Positions 7,788 to 17,364 of a DNA stretch of 61,770 nt are shown here, one piece after another; position 1 is the first letter of the stretch, and each line of letters begins with the position of its first letter. The position numbers and the translations under genes are program-made. The notes beneath the pieces were generated by a model. That model was not told the origin of the DNA and did no database searches. It was given only the letters and a program-made list of their open reading frames with translations. The DNA lies in assembly GCF_022008365.1 (NCBI RefSeq), contig NZ_JAIRBA010000025.1, forward strand, positions 1 through 61,770, in the 5' to 3' direction. This stretch comes from Aequorivita vitellina. Its GTDB lineage: Bacteria; Bacteroidota; Bacteroidia; Flavobacteriales; Flavobacteriaceae.

Positions 7788-9290
7788 ATGTTTTCGCTAG
7801 ATAAAAAATATTTTAATGCAGAAACTGTAGTTATAATTATCAGCTATCTCTATAGCTTACTCTTTCTCTACGCAGCTGTTAGCAAATTATTAGATTTTGA
7901 AACCTTTACTGTGCAATTGGCTCAGTCTCCTTTACTTAGTGCTTTTGCAGGGGTTATTGCTTGGTTGGTCCCGGGAATTGAAATAGCTATTGCCGTGTTA
8001 TTGATGGTTCCTAAATTTAGAACACTAGGCCTCTATGCTGCCTTTACCCTAATGGTAATGTTTACGGCCTATATATTTATCATTCTAAATTACTCTGACT
8101 TTATTCCCTGTTCTTGCGGTGGAGTTTTGGAGAAGTTGAGTTGGACACAGCATCTTATTTTTAATGTAATTTTCATAATCTTGGCGGGGGTGGCGGTCTT
8201 TTTTACTGCGCAAGGGAATAACAAAAAGACCTTGCTTTTGCATGCCACCCTTGCCATTATCGGGATTGGGATAGTGGCTTTGTTGTTTGCTTTTTCGGAG
8301 AAGAAGATGCACAGGAATAATGCGTTTCAGCGAAGGTATCCGCATCATCCTGCCAATGAAGTACAAAAAGTGGATATTGGATATAATTCCTATTATTTTG
8401 CTGGGATTACCGAAGACTCCATTTATCTCGGTAATAATTCTGCGCCGCTTCATGTTTTAGCAATTAGCAAGAAAACGCAAGATACCCTCCACAGGTTTAT
8501 TAAACTTCCCAATTACGATTTTCCATTCAGAGCAATAAGAGTAAAGGTAACCGATTCTATTTTTTATGTGATGGACGGTAACGTTCCCGTAATATTCAAA
8601 GGCTCATTAAGGGAATTAAAAGGAACATTGCTTCCTCAGAATCATCATCGATTCATTTTATCAGAACCACTTGACGAGGGTTACTTTGCAATTCGAGCTT
8701 ATGATACTATAACAGAGGGCAACATTCTAGGGCGTATGAGTGATGGCAATAGTCACACTACCCACTTTTATCCAAATATCTTAAAAGCTTATGGGGACGT
8801 ATTTTTTGATACCGACGGACTCCTACTTTATAATGCGCAGCTCAAAAAAATTATTTATGTGTATTACTACCGAAACGAATATGTTACGATTGAAAATGAA
8901 TTTTCAAAATACCATAGCGGAAGAACTATAGATACCATCTCAAAACCAGTGTTGGACGTTCGCACCATAGCATCAAAAAACGAAAAAAGACTGGGTAAGA
9001 ATCCTATATTAGTCAATATTGAAGCTGCAACATTTGGTAATTACCTATTAATCCAAAGTGAGCGCCTTGGTAAATATGAATCTGAAAAAATGCTGGATGG
9101 AGCTTCTATAATAGACGTTTACAATTTGGAGGACAGAACCTACGTCTTCAGTTTTTACCTATATCACCCAGGCTTAAATAATACAATAGAATTTAGACTT
9201 GACGGGGAATTATTGTATCTAATTGTTGACCACTTTTTGATTACCTATAAATTAAAAGCCGAATATTTCACTTTAGATTCAAGGCAATAA
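7788..9290 (+). CDS. MauE/DoxX-family redox membrane protein with large C-terminal domain
   Basis: 500 residues from the ATG at 7788; a TTG five codons earlier is less likely. Five membrane helices (~14-34, 53-73, 82-101, 122-140, 149-169) make a MauE/DoxX-type domain, and the family-typical CSCGG motif (Cys108, Cys110) follows helix 3. MauE-like proteins are associated with disulfide chemistry on exported proteins. Residues ~175-500 are a soluble extension with no motif I recognise, probably periplasmic and beta-rich. The next gene encodes a secreted four-cysteine peptide, which would be a natural substrate. Confidence 0.85.
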   Translation: MFSLDKKYFNAETVVIIISYLYSLLFLYAAVSKLLDFETFTVQLAQSPLLSAFAGVIAWLVPGIEIAIAVLLMVPKFRTLGLYAAFTLMVMFTAYIFIILNYSDFIPCSCGGVLEKLSWTQHLIFNVIFIILAGVAVFFTAQGNNKKTLLLHATLAIIGIGIVALLFAFSEKKMHRNNAFQRRYPHHPANEVQKVDIGYNSYYFAGITEDSIYLGNNSAPLHVLAISKKTQDTLHRFIKLPNYDFPFRAIRVKVTDSIFYVMDGNVPVIFKGSLRELKGTLLPQNHHRFILSEPLDEGYFAIRAYDTITEGNILGRMSDGNSHTTHFYPNILKAYGDVFFDTDGLLLYNAQLKKIIYVYYYRNEYVTIENEFSKYHSGRTIDTISKPVLDVRTIASKNEKRLGKNPILVNIEAATFGNYLLIQSERLGKYESEKMLDGASIIDVYNLEDRTYVFSFYLYHPGLNNTIEFRLDGELLYLIVDHFLITYKLKAEYFTLDSRQ

Positions 9291-9374
9291 AAATACTATA
9301 TAGTGAAGGGGTGAGACCGAAAACCTTTAGAAAAGAGTAGGTTGAAATCAATTAATTTTTAAATTTTTAATATT

Positions 9375-9632
9375 ATGAAAAAATCGAGTAAAAATTGGCT
9401 TCTGCCCTTAGTGGCAATTGCCTTAGCAATTGGCGGTGCATTTGCCACCAATTTAAACACAAATGACAATATGCTGTCAACGGGATATGCAACTGTGCAT
9501 ATGCCTTGCGATACGCCAGTAGATTGTTCGACGGTGCCTGGCTTGGCTTGTAAAGCGCCAAGTGGGCAGATTGCGTATGGGAAAATAAACCCCAATGACG
9601 GTTTCTGTCCGGTAATACTCTATAGAAAGTAG
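9375..9632 (+). CDS. Secreted cysteine-rich peptide, DUF6520 family
   Basis: 85 residues. The N-terminus MKKSSKNWLLPLVAIALAIG followed by GAFATN is the characteristic start of DUF6520, a short secreted flavobacterial family of unknown function. The mature part (~60 residues) has four cysteines at 45, 51, 59 and 78, enough for two disulfides, and ends in a basic tail (YRK). It is 84 bases downstream of the MauE-like gene in the same direction and is closed by a strong bidirectional terminator. The pairing suggests the upstream protein handles its cysteines. Confidence 0.85.
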   Translation: MKKSSKNWLLPLVAIALAIGGAFATNLNTNDNMLSTGYATVHMPCDTPVDCSTVPGLACKAPSGQIAYGKINPNDGFCPVILYRK

Positions 9633-9642
9633 AGTAAAAGAG

Positions 9643-9676
9643 AAAAGGCTGGTTTGCATTTCGCCAGCCTTTTTTA
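9643..9676. terminator. Bidirectional rho-independent terminator
   Basis: Stem AAGGCTGG (9645-9652) / CCAGCCTT (9664-9671) with a T-run on the plus side and an A-run before the stem, so it can stop transcription from both sides. It closes the DUF6520 gene (plus) and overlaps the stop of the S9 peptidase gene (minus), separating two convergent units. Confidence 0.85.
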
Positions 9677-12319
9677 ATGGTATTCCTTAATCCATTTTTT
9701 AGCTGTTTTTCCTCTAAGATAATGATCGAACCAATCTTGCATTTTCAAAGTTAAGTCTTTTGCATTATTTGAATGGTTCAGTAGGTGTCCTTCATCTTGA
9801 TAGAGCAACATAATATGTTCCTTTCCCAATTTACGGAGCGCTAAAAATAGTTCCACTGTCTGTTCCCAGTTTGTATTGGTATCCAGTTTACCTACCCAAC
9901 TCAAAAAGGGGATATTAATATTTTGGGCATATACTATTGGCGAATTTCGCTCATAAGCTTCTCTTGCATTATAATATCCTGTTCCTAATCTTATACTATA
10001 ACTTTCAAAACGATAAGATTGTGGGACATCCCACATCCAAGCCATTGATAAATAAAGACTTCGAAGATCACTAATTCCTGATCCAGCTACGGCCGTGGCA
10101 AACATATTGGTTTGGGTTATCAAAAACATAGTTTCGTACCCGCCCCAAGAATGACCATAGGCGCCTATTTTCTCATTGTCAATAAACTTATTTTTTATAA
10201 CCTTATTTACTCCATCTATAATACAAGCAACTGCTGAGATTCCGGGATTTCCGATTTCATATACAATATCTGGGCAGAAAACAAAATATCCCTTAGTGGT
10301 ATAGTTTGAGATATTAAAGCCGTGTTCTTCATACATTGAAGGACTAATGTATTTATGAAGATTTTCAGCCATCTCTTCATAATAATAAGTAACCATTGGA
10401 TATTTAATTTGGGGATTAAAATTAGATGGGTAGTATAATATGCCCTTTAAACTATCCTTTTGAGAAGTGTAGTAAACCAATTCTGATTTACCCCAATTGT
10501 ATTTAAAATGTTGGGGGTTTGACTGCTGTAACAAAATTGGCTTTTTTTGTTTTAGGTTGAGAAACATCAGCTGCGGAGGACTATCATACCGCTCTTGGGT
10601 ATATATTACCGAATTACCATCATCTGCCAAACGTAAATTGGAAACAAAGCTATCTTTAAAAACTATTTTTTCCAGACCTACATTATTGTTATATGTAAAA
10701 TATCCCGTGCGTTCATCGACTAGCGAGCGTGCTTTAACAATTATCCCATTTGTAAAGTCATACAGTTGTGCATTGAAATCTTTATAGGGGTTATTTAAAT
10801 AATTATAAAGTCTAAACCTTATCTTCTCGCTTCGTCCATTGGTAATCTTTCTCGTTTTATTTCCATTGGGAGTGATGGCCCAAATATCAAATTTGTCATA
10901 AATTAATACTTCGGCTTCATTTATTGTCCAACCTGCCAGTCCGTAGGGTCTAAAAGGTATGATTCTGGTGTCTTCTGTGTTTAAGAAACTATGTTGAAGG
11001 TTCTGGGTTAGATTACTATGACTATCATTTAGTGCATCATAGCACCACCAATTATTTTCTTTAAAATAAACCAGATAGCGACCTGATGGGGAAATTTGGA
11101 ATTCCATACCAAAGGGTTTTTCCAAAATAGATTTATGATCTCCCGATTCTATATCGTTAACTAGTATTTCTGAGGCGGGGGCTTTATCATTAGCTGCTAA
11201 TATATAATCTTTCACTGAATACGAAAAAGCGTAAGGAGAACCTTTGCGGATCTCAGTCATACTCTGCTCGGTATTTCCCAATAAGTGCCACTCTTCCGTT
11301 TCCAAGTTCCAAGAAACTGTCATGTCAGGGTTTTGAAGAATGTGCTTTAATTTTTGATATGCGGGGTACAAAAATTCATCTTTTGTATTCCAGACTTCAA
11401 CACTTGCAATTTGATTGTCTATGAGTTCAGGTTCTTTAGAAGATTTGATTTCCTGACGTCTGACCCTAAAAAATATGTTTTCGTTATCCTTTGAAATAAT
11501 TATTGGTTCCAAGAAAGATCCACAGATTTCTAATCCGTTTCTGTTTGAATTAAATACTTTAACCTCCGACGGACTTCTCCAATTTTGAATCCAAAAAACA
11601 TTGATATTTCCATCTACTTCCATCTCATAAAATGCCAAGCCATTACCATTTAATGACCAAACAAGATTTTTAAAGTTATTTACTTTAGTTACTTTTATGA
11701 GTGAGGTTTTTTGGTCTAACAAACTTTGCACAAATAGTTTATTGCCTTCCCCTTCGGAATTTATATAGGCAAGATAGCTACCTTCCTTATTAAGTTGAAA
11801 TTCGGTGACATTTTCAATTGTATATCCTATCTTTTCCCCTAATCTTTTTACAATCAATCTCTGATTCTCTGGCGAAGCTGTTTTTTGAAGATAAACTATA
11901 AACTGGGAATCAGCGGTTATCTCAAAATCGATCACTTCCCTAATTTGCACCTGAGTTCCATTTGTTAAATTGACCTGAGATAGTTTGTTATTGATGTCCT
12001 TAATCAGGCACCATTTACCATCTGAGGAAAAACTCTGTTTGTTACCTCGAGGGATAGAAAATTTTTGTCCGTTTTGGGTATTCAATAAAAACAGTGTGTC
12101 AGTAGTTTGAGGATAATAAAGCGAATAAGTAGCCCATTTTCCATCGGGTGAGATTTGATGGGGCAGCATATTATGCCATTGTTCATAGTCAACAGGTGTA
12201 AGATCTTTTAACTTGCCAACTTGCCCAAATACAGGGCAAGCCAACAAGAAAAAAATGAAAAAAACCACTCCTTTTCTGCCAATCCAAAGTAATTTAACTA
12301 TGAGTGAAAGAAGTATCAT
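9674..12319 (-). CDS. S9-family (prolyl oligopeptidase-like) peptidase
   Basis: 881 residues with an N-terminal signal segment (~10-32, ending PVFGQ), so exported. An N-terminal beta-propeller-like region (~50-600) is followed by an alpha/beta-hydrolase domain carrying the full catalytic triad: Ser724 in GHSWGGYE, Asp813 in GKLDTN and His845 in DEGHLL. It is the last gene of a SusC-SusD-S9 operon; its ATG abuts the SusD stop codon with no gap, indicating translational coupling. The likely role is trimming imported oligopeptides in the periplasm. Confidence 0.92.
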   Translation of the reverse strand: MILLSLIVKLLWIGRKGVVFFIFFLLACPVFGQVGKLKDLTPVDYEQWHNMLPHQISPDGKWATYSLYYPQTTDTLFLLNTQNGQKFSIPRGNKQSFSSDGKWCLIKDINNKLSQVNLTNGTQVQIREVIDFEITADSQFIVYLQKTASPENQRLIVKRLGEKIGYTIENVTEFQLNKEGSYLAYINSEGEGNKLFVQSLLDQKTSLIKVTKVNNFKNLVWSLNGNGLAFYEMEVDGNINVFWIQNWRSPSEVKVFNSNRNGLEICGSFLEPIIISKDNENIFFRVRRQEIKSSKEPELIDNQIASVEVWNTKDEFLYPAYQKLKHILQNPDMTVSWNLETEEWHLLGNTEQSMTEIRKGSPYAFSYSVKDYILAANDKAPASEILVNDIESGDHKSILEKPFGMEFQISPSGRYLVYFKENNWWCYDALNDSHSNLTQNLQHSFLNTEDTRIIPFRPYGLAGWTINEAEVLIYDKFDIWAITPNGNKTRKITNGRSEKIRFRLYNYLNNPYKDFNAQLYDFTNGIIVKARSLVDERTGYFTYNNNVGLEKIVFKDSFVSNLRLADDGNSVIYTQERYDSPPQLMFLNLKQKKPILLQQSNPQHFKYNWGKSELVYYTSQKDSLKGILYYPSNFNPQIKYPMVTYYYEEMAENLHKYISPSMYEEHGFNISNYTTKGYFVFCPDIVYEIGNPGISAVACIIDGVNKVIKNKFIDNEKIGAYGHSWGGYETMFLITQTNMFATAVAGSGISDLRSLYLSMAWMWDVPQSYRFESYSIRLGTGYYNAREAYERNSPIVYAQNINIPFLSWVGKLDTNTNWEQTVELFLALRKLGKEHIMLLYQDEGHLLNHSNNAKDLTLKMQDWFDHYLRGKTAKKWIKEYH

Positions 12320-13708
12320 TTAGTATCCGGGATTTTGTGGTTGAAGGTTTGGATTTACCACTAGCTCGCGCTCTGGAAGCGGGAATAACCGATCGGTTGT
12401 ATTCCAGCCTGGTTTAAGTTGGTCAAGCACTTCATCAAGCTTCCCTACTCTTTTGAGATCAAAAAAACGATGGCCAAATTCGATAAAAAGCTCCAATTGC
12501 CTTTCCTGTAATATCGCTATAAGCAATTCACTCTCAGTGGTAGCAGTTGTATTGTCCAAGCCCGCACGATTTCTAATTTTATTGATGTCGTTCTGTGCTT
12601 CCGCAATATTTCCCAATCTTGTATTGGCTTCTGCTCTAATAATATATTGCTCTGCCATTCGGAAGATGATGGAATATTCTTGCGAGCTACCTGCTCCCAA
12701 TCCTATTTTATATTTATAGGGAAAATACCAGCTGTTGTTTCCATCGGTAACGACTCCGATCCAATTTGTTTTTCGCAGATCATTTTCGCTAAATGCATTA
12801 ACCAATGCACTGCTCAATGCCCTTGTGGAAGGAGGCGCTGAAAGTATTATAAATGTATCGGCTTCTAGCGTATTACCACCTACTTGACCGGGGCTGAATT
12901 GCCAAAGAGTAGAGCGACTGGAATTGAGAAATACATTGGCTATATTATCTTCCCATCCATTATTTTCAATTACCAAGCTTGCATATTGATTAGCAAGTTC
13001 ATAATTTTTTTGGTATAAATACACTCTTGCCAGTAAGGCCAGGGCAGTATATTTATTGGGCCGTGTATGTTCGCCGGTGCTATCTGTTTCAGGCAGCAAT
13101 TCAGCTGCTTCTAGCAAATCAGCCGTTATAAGAGCGTATACATCTGACTCTGCCATCCGTGACACGGACTTATTAACGATATAGTTTGTTGTTTTAATAT
13201 AAGGAATATCACCGTAAAGATTCAGTAAATAGAAATGAAGGAGTCCTCTTATAAAAAGAGCTTCCCCAGTGAATTCCGCTTTTTCCTCCTCACTGAAAAA
13301 ATCTGAACCTGCAACCCCTTCTAAAATGGCATTAGTACTATAAATTTGGTTATAAGCACTGTTCCAAATCTCTGCGACCGCGGGTTCACTAGGGGTTAGA
13401 TTGTTTTTATTAAAACTCTCTTCGGGCAGTGGAATTGCACTGTAATAGTCAAGTTCGTCCGCATACTGACCCATTAGATTGGACATTCCCTGTGCACCTC
13501 CGGATAGAAGACCATAGTCTCGCAAATTTGCGTAGATACCAATTATTGCCGCTTCTACCGTGGTTGGGTCGGTATATACATTATTGCCTCCTAACAAATG
13601 GCTAGGAGTTTCCACTTCAATACGTTCACAAGAAAAAAATGCGAAAAGTAATAGAAGGAAGGTAATTCCTTCGCTTGTTTTAAGAATAGTATTATATATA
13701 TTTTTCAT
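12320..13708 (-). CDS. RagB/SusD-family outer-membrane lipoprotein
   Basis: 462 residues; lipoprotein signal with lipid-attachment Cys27 (AFFSCERI). The SusD hallmarks are present: a helical repeat scaffold with WNSAYNQIYSTNAIL, an AEFTGEALFIRGLLHFYLLNLYG-like segment, AEANTRLGNIAEAQNDIN, the LAILQERQLEL-like stretch and a final NPNLQPQNPGY. It forms the surface lid on the SusC-type porin and captures ligand. With an S9 peptidase and no glycoside hydrolase in the operon, a peptide ligand (as for RagAB) is more likely than a glycan; that is inference from context. Confidence 0.95.
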   Translation of the reverse strand: MKNIYNTILKTSEGITFLLLLFAFFSCERIEVETPSHLLGGNNVYTDPTTVEAAIIGIYANLRDYGLLSGGAQGMSNLMGQYADELDYYSAIPLPEESFNKNNLTPSEPAVAEIWNSAYNQIYSTNAILEGVAGSDFFSEEEKAEFTGEALFIRGLLHFYLLNLYGDIPYIKTTNYIVNKSVSRMAESDVYALITADLLEAAELLPETDSTGEHTRPNKYTALALLARVYLYQKNYELANQYASLVIENNGWEDNIANVFLNSSRSTLWQFSPGQVGGNTLEADTFIILSAPPSTRALSSALVNAFSENDLRKTNWIGVVTDGNNSWYFPYKYKIGLGAGSSQEYSIIFRMAEQYIIRAEANTRLGNIAEAQNDINKIRNRAGLDNTTATTESELLIAILQERQLELFIEFGHRFFDLKRVGKLDEVLDQLKPGWNTTDRLFPLPERELVVNPNLQPQNPGY

Positions 13709-13722
13709 CTTTTATGGTTTTA

Positions 13723-16700
13723 TTAAAGTGTTAATTCAAGACCGATACTGACCAGTTTCAAGGGAGGAAGGTTATCGTAAATTTGGGTTTCCGGGTCTGG
13801 TCCTTTGTACTTTGTAAAAGTTAAAAGGTTTTGTGCAAGCGCATAGACACGACAATCAACACCAAGGGTGCTTAGGGTTGGGATCGTGTATGAGAGGGAT
13901 ATATTTTTAAGACGGATGAAAGAAGCATCGCCAACCGAGGAATCGCTGTCATAATTATTGACATATCCTGAAACGGCTTCTTGATTAAGTCCCGTAGTAA
14001 ACAACTGGACGTTTGTATTATCCCCTTGCTGTTGCCAATGGTTCAATATTTCGGTGGATTGGTTTGCCATGGTTCCTGGTAAGGGACTGTTTGCCATAAA
14101 ATTTCTACCCTGTTGCTTTACGAACTGGACCAGAAAATCTAAGCTAAGGTTGGCATAGGTAAAGGTATTTTGTATGCCTCCGAAGTACTTAGGACTCAAA
14201 TTGGCTATAGTTTTAAGATCATTTGGTTTGGTGATGGCATCATCGCCGTCTACATCCTCGAAAGTGTAAATTCCCGTTTCTGGGTCTACGCCATTGCTAT
14301 TATAAAGCAAGAGGATATCCAGAGGTTCGCCTATTATATACTGATTGGCATAGGTAGAAGCATCAAGATTCGGAAAGGCAAGTAGTTTATTTCGGGGAAG
14401 CGAAATATTAATAAAAGTCTTCCAAGAAAAATTATCTCTCTGAAAATTGGTAGTTGCAAGCTCAAATTCCCAGCCCGTATTTTCTACAGTCGCGGGCAGG
14501 TTGGCCTGTAAAGTTGAAAAACCTGTGGTTCCGGGAAGCGGTATTCCTACCAATTGGTTTGAAGATCGGTTTTGATAATAGGAAGCCGATAAATTGATTT
14601 TATCCTTTAGTAAACCCAATTCAATTGCACCCTCTAATTTTTTATTTGTTTCCCATCCAAAATGGGGATTAAATAGACTTACAGGAATAAGCCCTTGCAT
14701 ACCCTGATATGAGAGTCCGCTGCTGGTATAAGTATCTAAAAACCCGTAATTCCCTATTTGATCATTGCCTGTGGTACCATAGCTGCCACGAAGTTTCCCA
14801 AAGCTTAAAAACGAAAGTTTGTTTTTGATTAATTCCTCCTTAGAAAAAATCCATGCAGCCCCGATCGCTCCAAAGTTGGCATATTGGTTTCCGGGTCCAA
14901 ACCTGCTAGAACCATCCCTCCTGCCTGTTAAGTTCACAATATATTTATGGTTCCAATTAAAATTAAGGCGACCAAATAGCGCCCTATAGTTATAAACTTC
15001 TTCCGTATTGCTCATTATAGCAATGTTTGCCGCTGATGCTGGATTGTATATAAGACTGTTACTTGAAAATCCCTGGGCAAATAGAAGGGATTTTGTTGTG
15101 ATTTCCTTTTGTATTGTACTTCCCAAAAGCAGATTCAAATTTCCTTTACCTATTGACTTTTTATAGTTTAATTGTGGTTCTACGATATAGGAACGTCTGT
15201 TTGCTTCATTAACTATGATGGAGGAATAGCTGCTATTTAATCCATAATCGGGATTATAGATTGTATGCGGGGAAGTCTTGGTTTCTTTTAGGGTATTGGT
15301 TGTAAAACCCAAGTTGGTCTTGATTTCCAATCCTTTTAGAGGCCGATAGGCAATCGTTCCACTGCTTAAAAGTGTATTTGTACGGGATAGATATTCCCCG
15401 TTCAATTGAGCCAAGGGATTTGTAAAGGTGCCGTCCTCCCAATTTAGATCTCCATTAGCGTCATAAAGTGAAGGAGCATTTGGAGGTAGGTTTCGTGCTT
15501 CGTTTACCAAGTTAATAGGTGGCAACTTGTTGTTATCCACAACATAATTTCCATTGAATTGCAGTGTAAATTTATTGTTTGGTGAGCTATGATTTAGGTT
15601 AAGCAGTGCCGATCCTTTTTTATACTTAAAATCGCCAGGGAACACCGTTGTTTGTTCCTCATAACCTCCCCGGAGTAAAAATCGGGTCTGATTATCACCT
15701 CCCTGTACTGATGCACTTGCAGTGTTATAATAGGCGGTACCTCCTAAAAGTTCTTCCTGCCAGTCGGTATATCTATTAGTGGACCACGTACCATTTACAT
15801 CATAAGCGTTAAATGGATATTCGGTAATACCATCATTGGCAAAAGCTTCACGGCGCATGGCTAAATATTGCTCTGTATTTAGCAGGTCCAAGTCTCTTGT
15901 AATACTTCCAACTCCTGTAGTGGTATTTATTTGAAAACGTGTCTTCCCAGACTTTCCCATTTTAGTAGTTATTAGCACCACTCCATTAGCCCCTCTAGAA
16001 CCATAAATAGCAGTAGCATCGGCATCCTTTAAGACCTCTATACTTTCTATGTCGTTTGGACTAATGCCATTTAACGGACTTTGGGAGTTTCCCAAAACAT
16101 TGGATACATTGATATTACCAAGTGACTGCGAAGGATAAGGCACCCCATCTACAATATAGAGGGGTTCGCTCCCATCTGCCCGAATGCTATTGCGCCCTCG
16201 AATACGTACCGAAAAGCCACCACCGGGAACGCCTGTGCTCTGCACAATATTTACTCCTGCCATCCTGCCCTGCATAGCGGCAAGCGGATTGGAGACAGGT
16301 TGGTTTTCAATTTCGGTAGCGGTAATACGTGTGATACTTCCCGTTTTTTCTTTGTCGGAAACTTTATAGTAGCCCGCATTTATTACTACTTGATCCAAGG
16401 CTTGCGCACTTGGCTCCATAGTAATATAGAACTCTGTCTTTCCTCCAATTGGTATTTCCTGAGGGGTGTAACCTAGAAATGAAAACACCAAGGTGTCATT
16501 TGCGGCCGTGTTTATAGCGAACCTACCGTCAAGATCGCTAATAGTACCTTTGTTTTTATGTTTTAATATAATGTTTACCCCTGCCAAAGGAGCCGTCTCG
16601 TCCTGTACCCTACCCGTCACCAAATAAGGTGCATCTTGGGCATAGGTTGTTATTGAAGTAAATAGTGGAAAGAGAAGGCAAAGTGAAACCTTTAAGGCAT

Positions 16701-16725
16701 AGGTATGCCTGTAGTAATTTTTCAT
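13723..16725 (-). CDS. SusC/RagA-family TonB-linked outer-membrane transporter
   Basis: 1000 residues. Signal peptide ~1-30 (ending TTYAQ), a carboxypeptidase-regulatory-like domain (~33-115, VTGRVQDE...LVFSFLGY), then the plug (~125-255, with VRIRGRNSI, PLYIVDGVPYP and DADATAIYGSRGANGVV), then a beta-barrel ending in ...SIGLELTL. It is the first gene of the operon, 14 bases before SusD. It would carry ligand across the outer membrane using TonB energy. Its leader has a long hairpin at 16764-16807. Confidence 0.95.
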   Translation of the reverse strand: MKNYYRHTYALKVSLCLLFPLFTSITTYAQDAPYLVTGRVQDETAPLAGVNIILKHKNKGTISDLDGRFAINTAANDTLVFSFLGYTPQEIPIGGKTEFYITMEPSAQALDQVVINAGYYKVSDKEKTGSITRITATEIENQPVSNPLAAMQGRMAGVNIVQSTGVPGGGFSVRIRGRNSIRADGSEPLYIVDGVPYPSQSLGNINVSNVLGNSQSPLNGISPNDIESIEVLKDADATAIYGSRGANGVVLITTKMGKSGKTRFQINTTTGVGSITRDLDLLNTEQYLAMRREAFANDGITEYPFNAYDVNGTWSTNRYTDWQEELLGGTAYYNTASASVQGGDNQTRFLLRGGYEEQTTVFPGDFKYKKGSALLNLNHSSPNNKFTLQFNGNYVVDNNKLPPINLVNEARNLPPNAPSLYDANGDLNWEDGTFTNPLAQLNGEYLSRTNTLLSSGTIAYRPLKGLEIKTNLGFTTNTLKETKTSPHTIYNPDYGLNSSYSSIIVNEANRRSYIVEPQLNYKKSIGKGNLNLLLGSTIQKEITTKSLLFAQGFSSNSLIYNPASAANIAIMSNTEEVYNYRALFGRLNFNWNHKYIVNLTGRRDGSSRFGPGNQYANFGAIGAAWIFSKEELIKNKLSFLSFGKLRGSYGTTGNDQIGNYGFLDTYTSSGLSYQGMQGLIPVSLFNPHFGWETNKKLEGAIELGLLKDKINLSASYYQNRSSNQLVGIPLPGTTGFSTLQANLPATVENTGWEFELATTNFQRDNFSWKTFINISLPRNKLLAFPNLDASTYANQYIIGEPLDILLLYNSNGVDPETGIYTFEDVDGDDAITKPNDLKTIANLSPKYFGGIQNTFTYANLSLDFLVQFVKQQGRNFMANSPLPGTMANQSTEILNHWQQQGDNTNVQLFTTGLNQEAVSGYVNNYDSDSSVGDASFIRLKNISLSYTIPTLSTLGVDCRVYALAQNLLTFTKYKGPDPETQIYDNLPPLKLVSIGLELTL

Positions 16726-16763
16726 ACTTTTGTAGTGTTAAATTAGACAACTGATTTAATGTT

Positions 16764-16807
16764 GGCCTTTCACACGTTGCGCAACAGGGTGTGAGGGCCT
16801 TTTTTAT
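16764..16807. promoter_or_regulatory. Long hairpin in the SusC leader
   Basis: GGCC...CACAC / GTGTGAGGGCC arms surround GTTGCGCAAC, itself a perfect palindrome, followed on the plus strand by a T-run. Nothing on the plus strand reads into it, so as a terminator it has no obvious client. On the minus strand it lies ~40 bases before the SusC start and could be a leader structure or protein-binding site. Confidence 0.45.
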
Positions 16808-16913
16808 AAAGAGTTTAAAAGCTGAAAACAAATTGCAATAGACTTAACTTCCAGCACTTAATTCTTTTGAGTGCAAATAATTAAAAATTTATATATATAA
16901 AAAATAATTTTGG

Positions 16914-16955
16914 TTGACCTTTACCTAAATATCATTGACTTTTACTATATTTATC
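16914..16955 (+). promoter_or_regulatory. Imperfect 21-bp tandem direct repeat before the XRE genes
   Basis: TTGACCTTTACCTAAATATCA is followed directly by TTGACTTTTACTATATTTATC, giving two units in phase on one helix face. It lies just upstream of the first XRE gene start (16969), a common place for an autoregulatory operator. The two TTGAC words could also be -35/-33-like. No experimental support. Confidence 0.4.
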
Positions 16956-16968
16956 CAAATTTCTTATT

Positions 16969-17349
16969 ATGACTACAACAACGAAAAGAAAAAAGCACAC
17001 CTCCCACATGGGACACAATGTGGCAAAATTGAGGTCTTACCTAGGGGTAAAACAAGAGTCCCTTGCTCAGGATTTAAAAATGACTCAACAACAAGTATCC
17101 CAAATTGAGCAACAGGAAAAAATTGAAGAAAAAACTTTAGTCGTAATTTCGGAATATTTAGGAGTTCCAGTAGAATTAATAAAGAATTTTGATGAAGACG
17201 CTGTCATTTATAATATCAATCATTATAATGTACATGATAATACATTTGCGGATTCTTCATCTGCACAAGTTTTTAATCCAATTGAAAAAATAGTGGAACT
17301 TTACGAGAGATTATTGGAAAGTGAAAAAAAAAATTTAACTAACAAATAA
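16969..17349 (+). CDS. XRE-family HTH regulator (first of a tandem pair)
   Basis: 126 residues. A Cro/CI-type HTH spans ~15-68 (GHNVAKLRSYLGVKQESLA, then MTQQQVSQIEQQ). A short C-terminal part follows, ending in a helix (PIEKIVELYERLLESEKK) that probably dimerises the protein. It is 15 bases before a paralogue with the same layout, so the pair arose by duplication and may heterodimerise. No phage genes are adjacent; the nearest regulated candidates are the ImmA/PIN pair or its own promoter. Confidence 0.88.
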   Translation: MTTTTKRKKHTSHMGHNVAKLRSYLGVKQESLAQDLKMTQQQVSQIEQQEKIEEKTLVVISEYLGVPVELIKNFDEDAVIYNINHYNVHDNTFADSSSAQVFNPIEKIVELYERLLESEKKNLTNK

Positions 17350-17364
17350 TTCAATTTTTAAACT

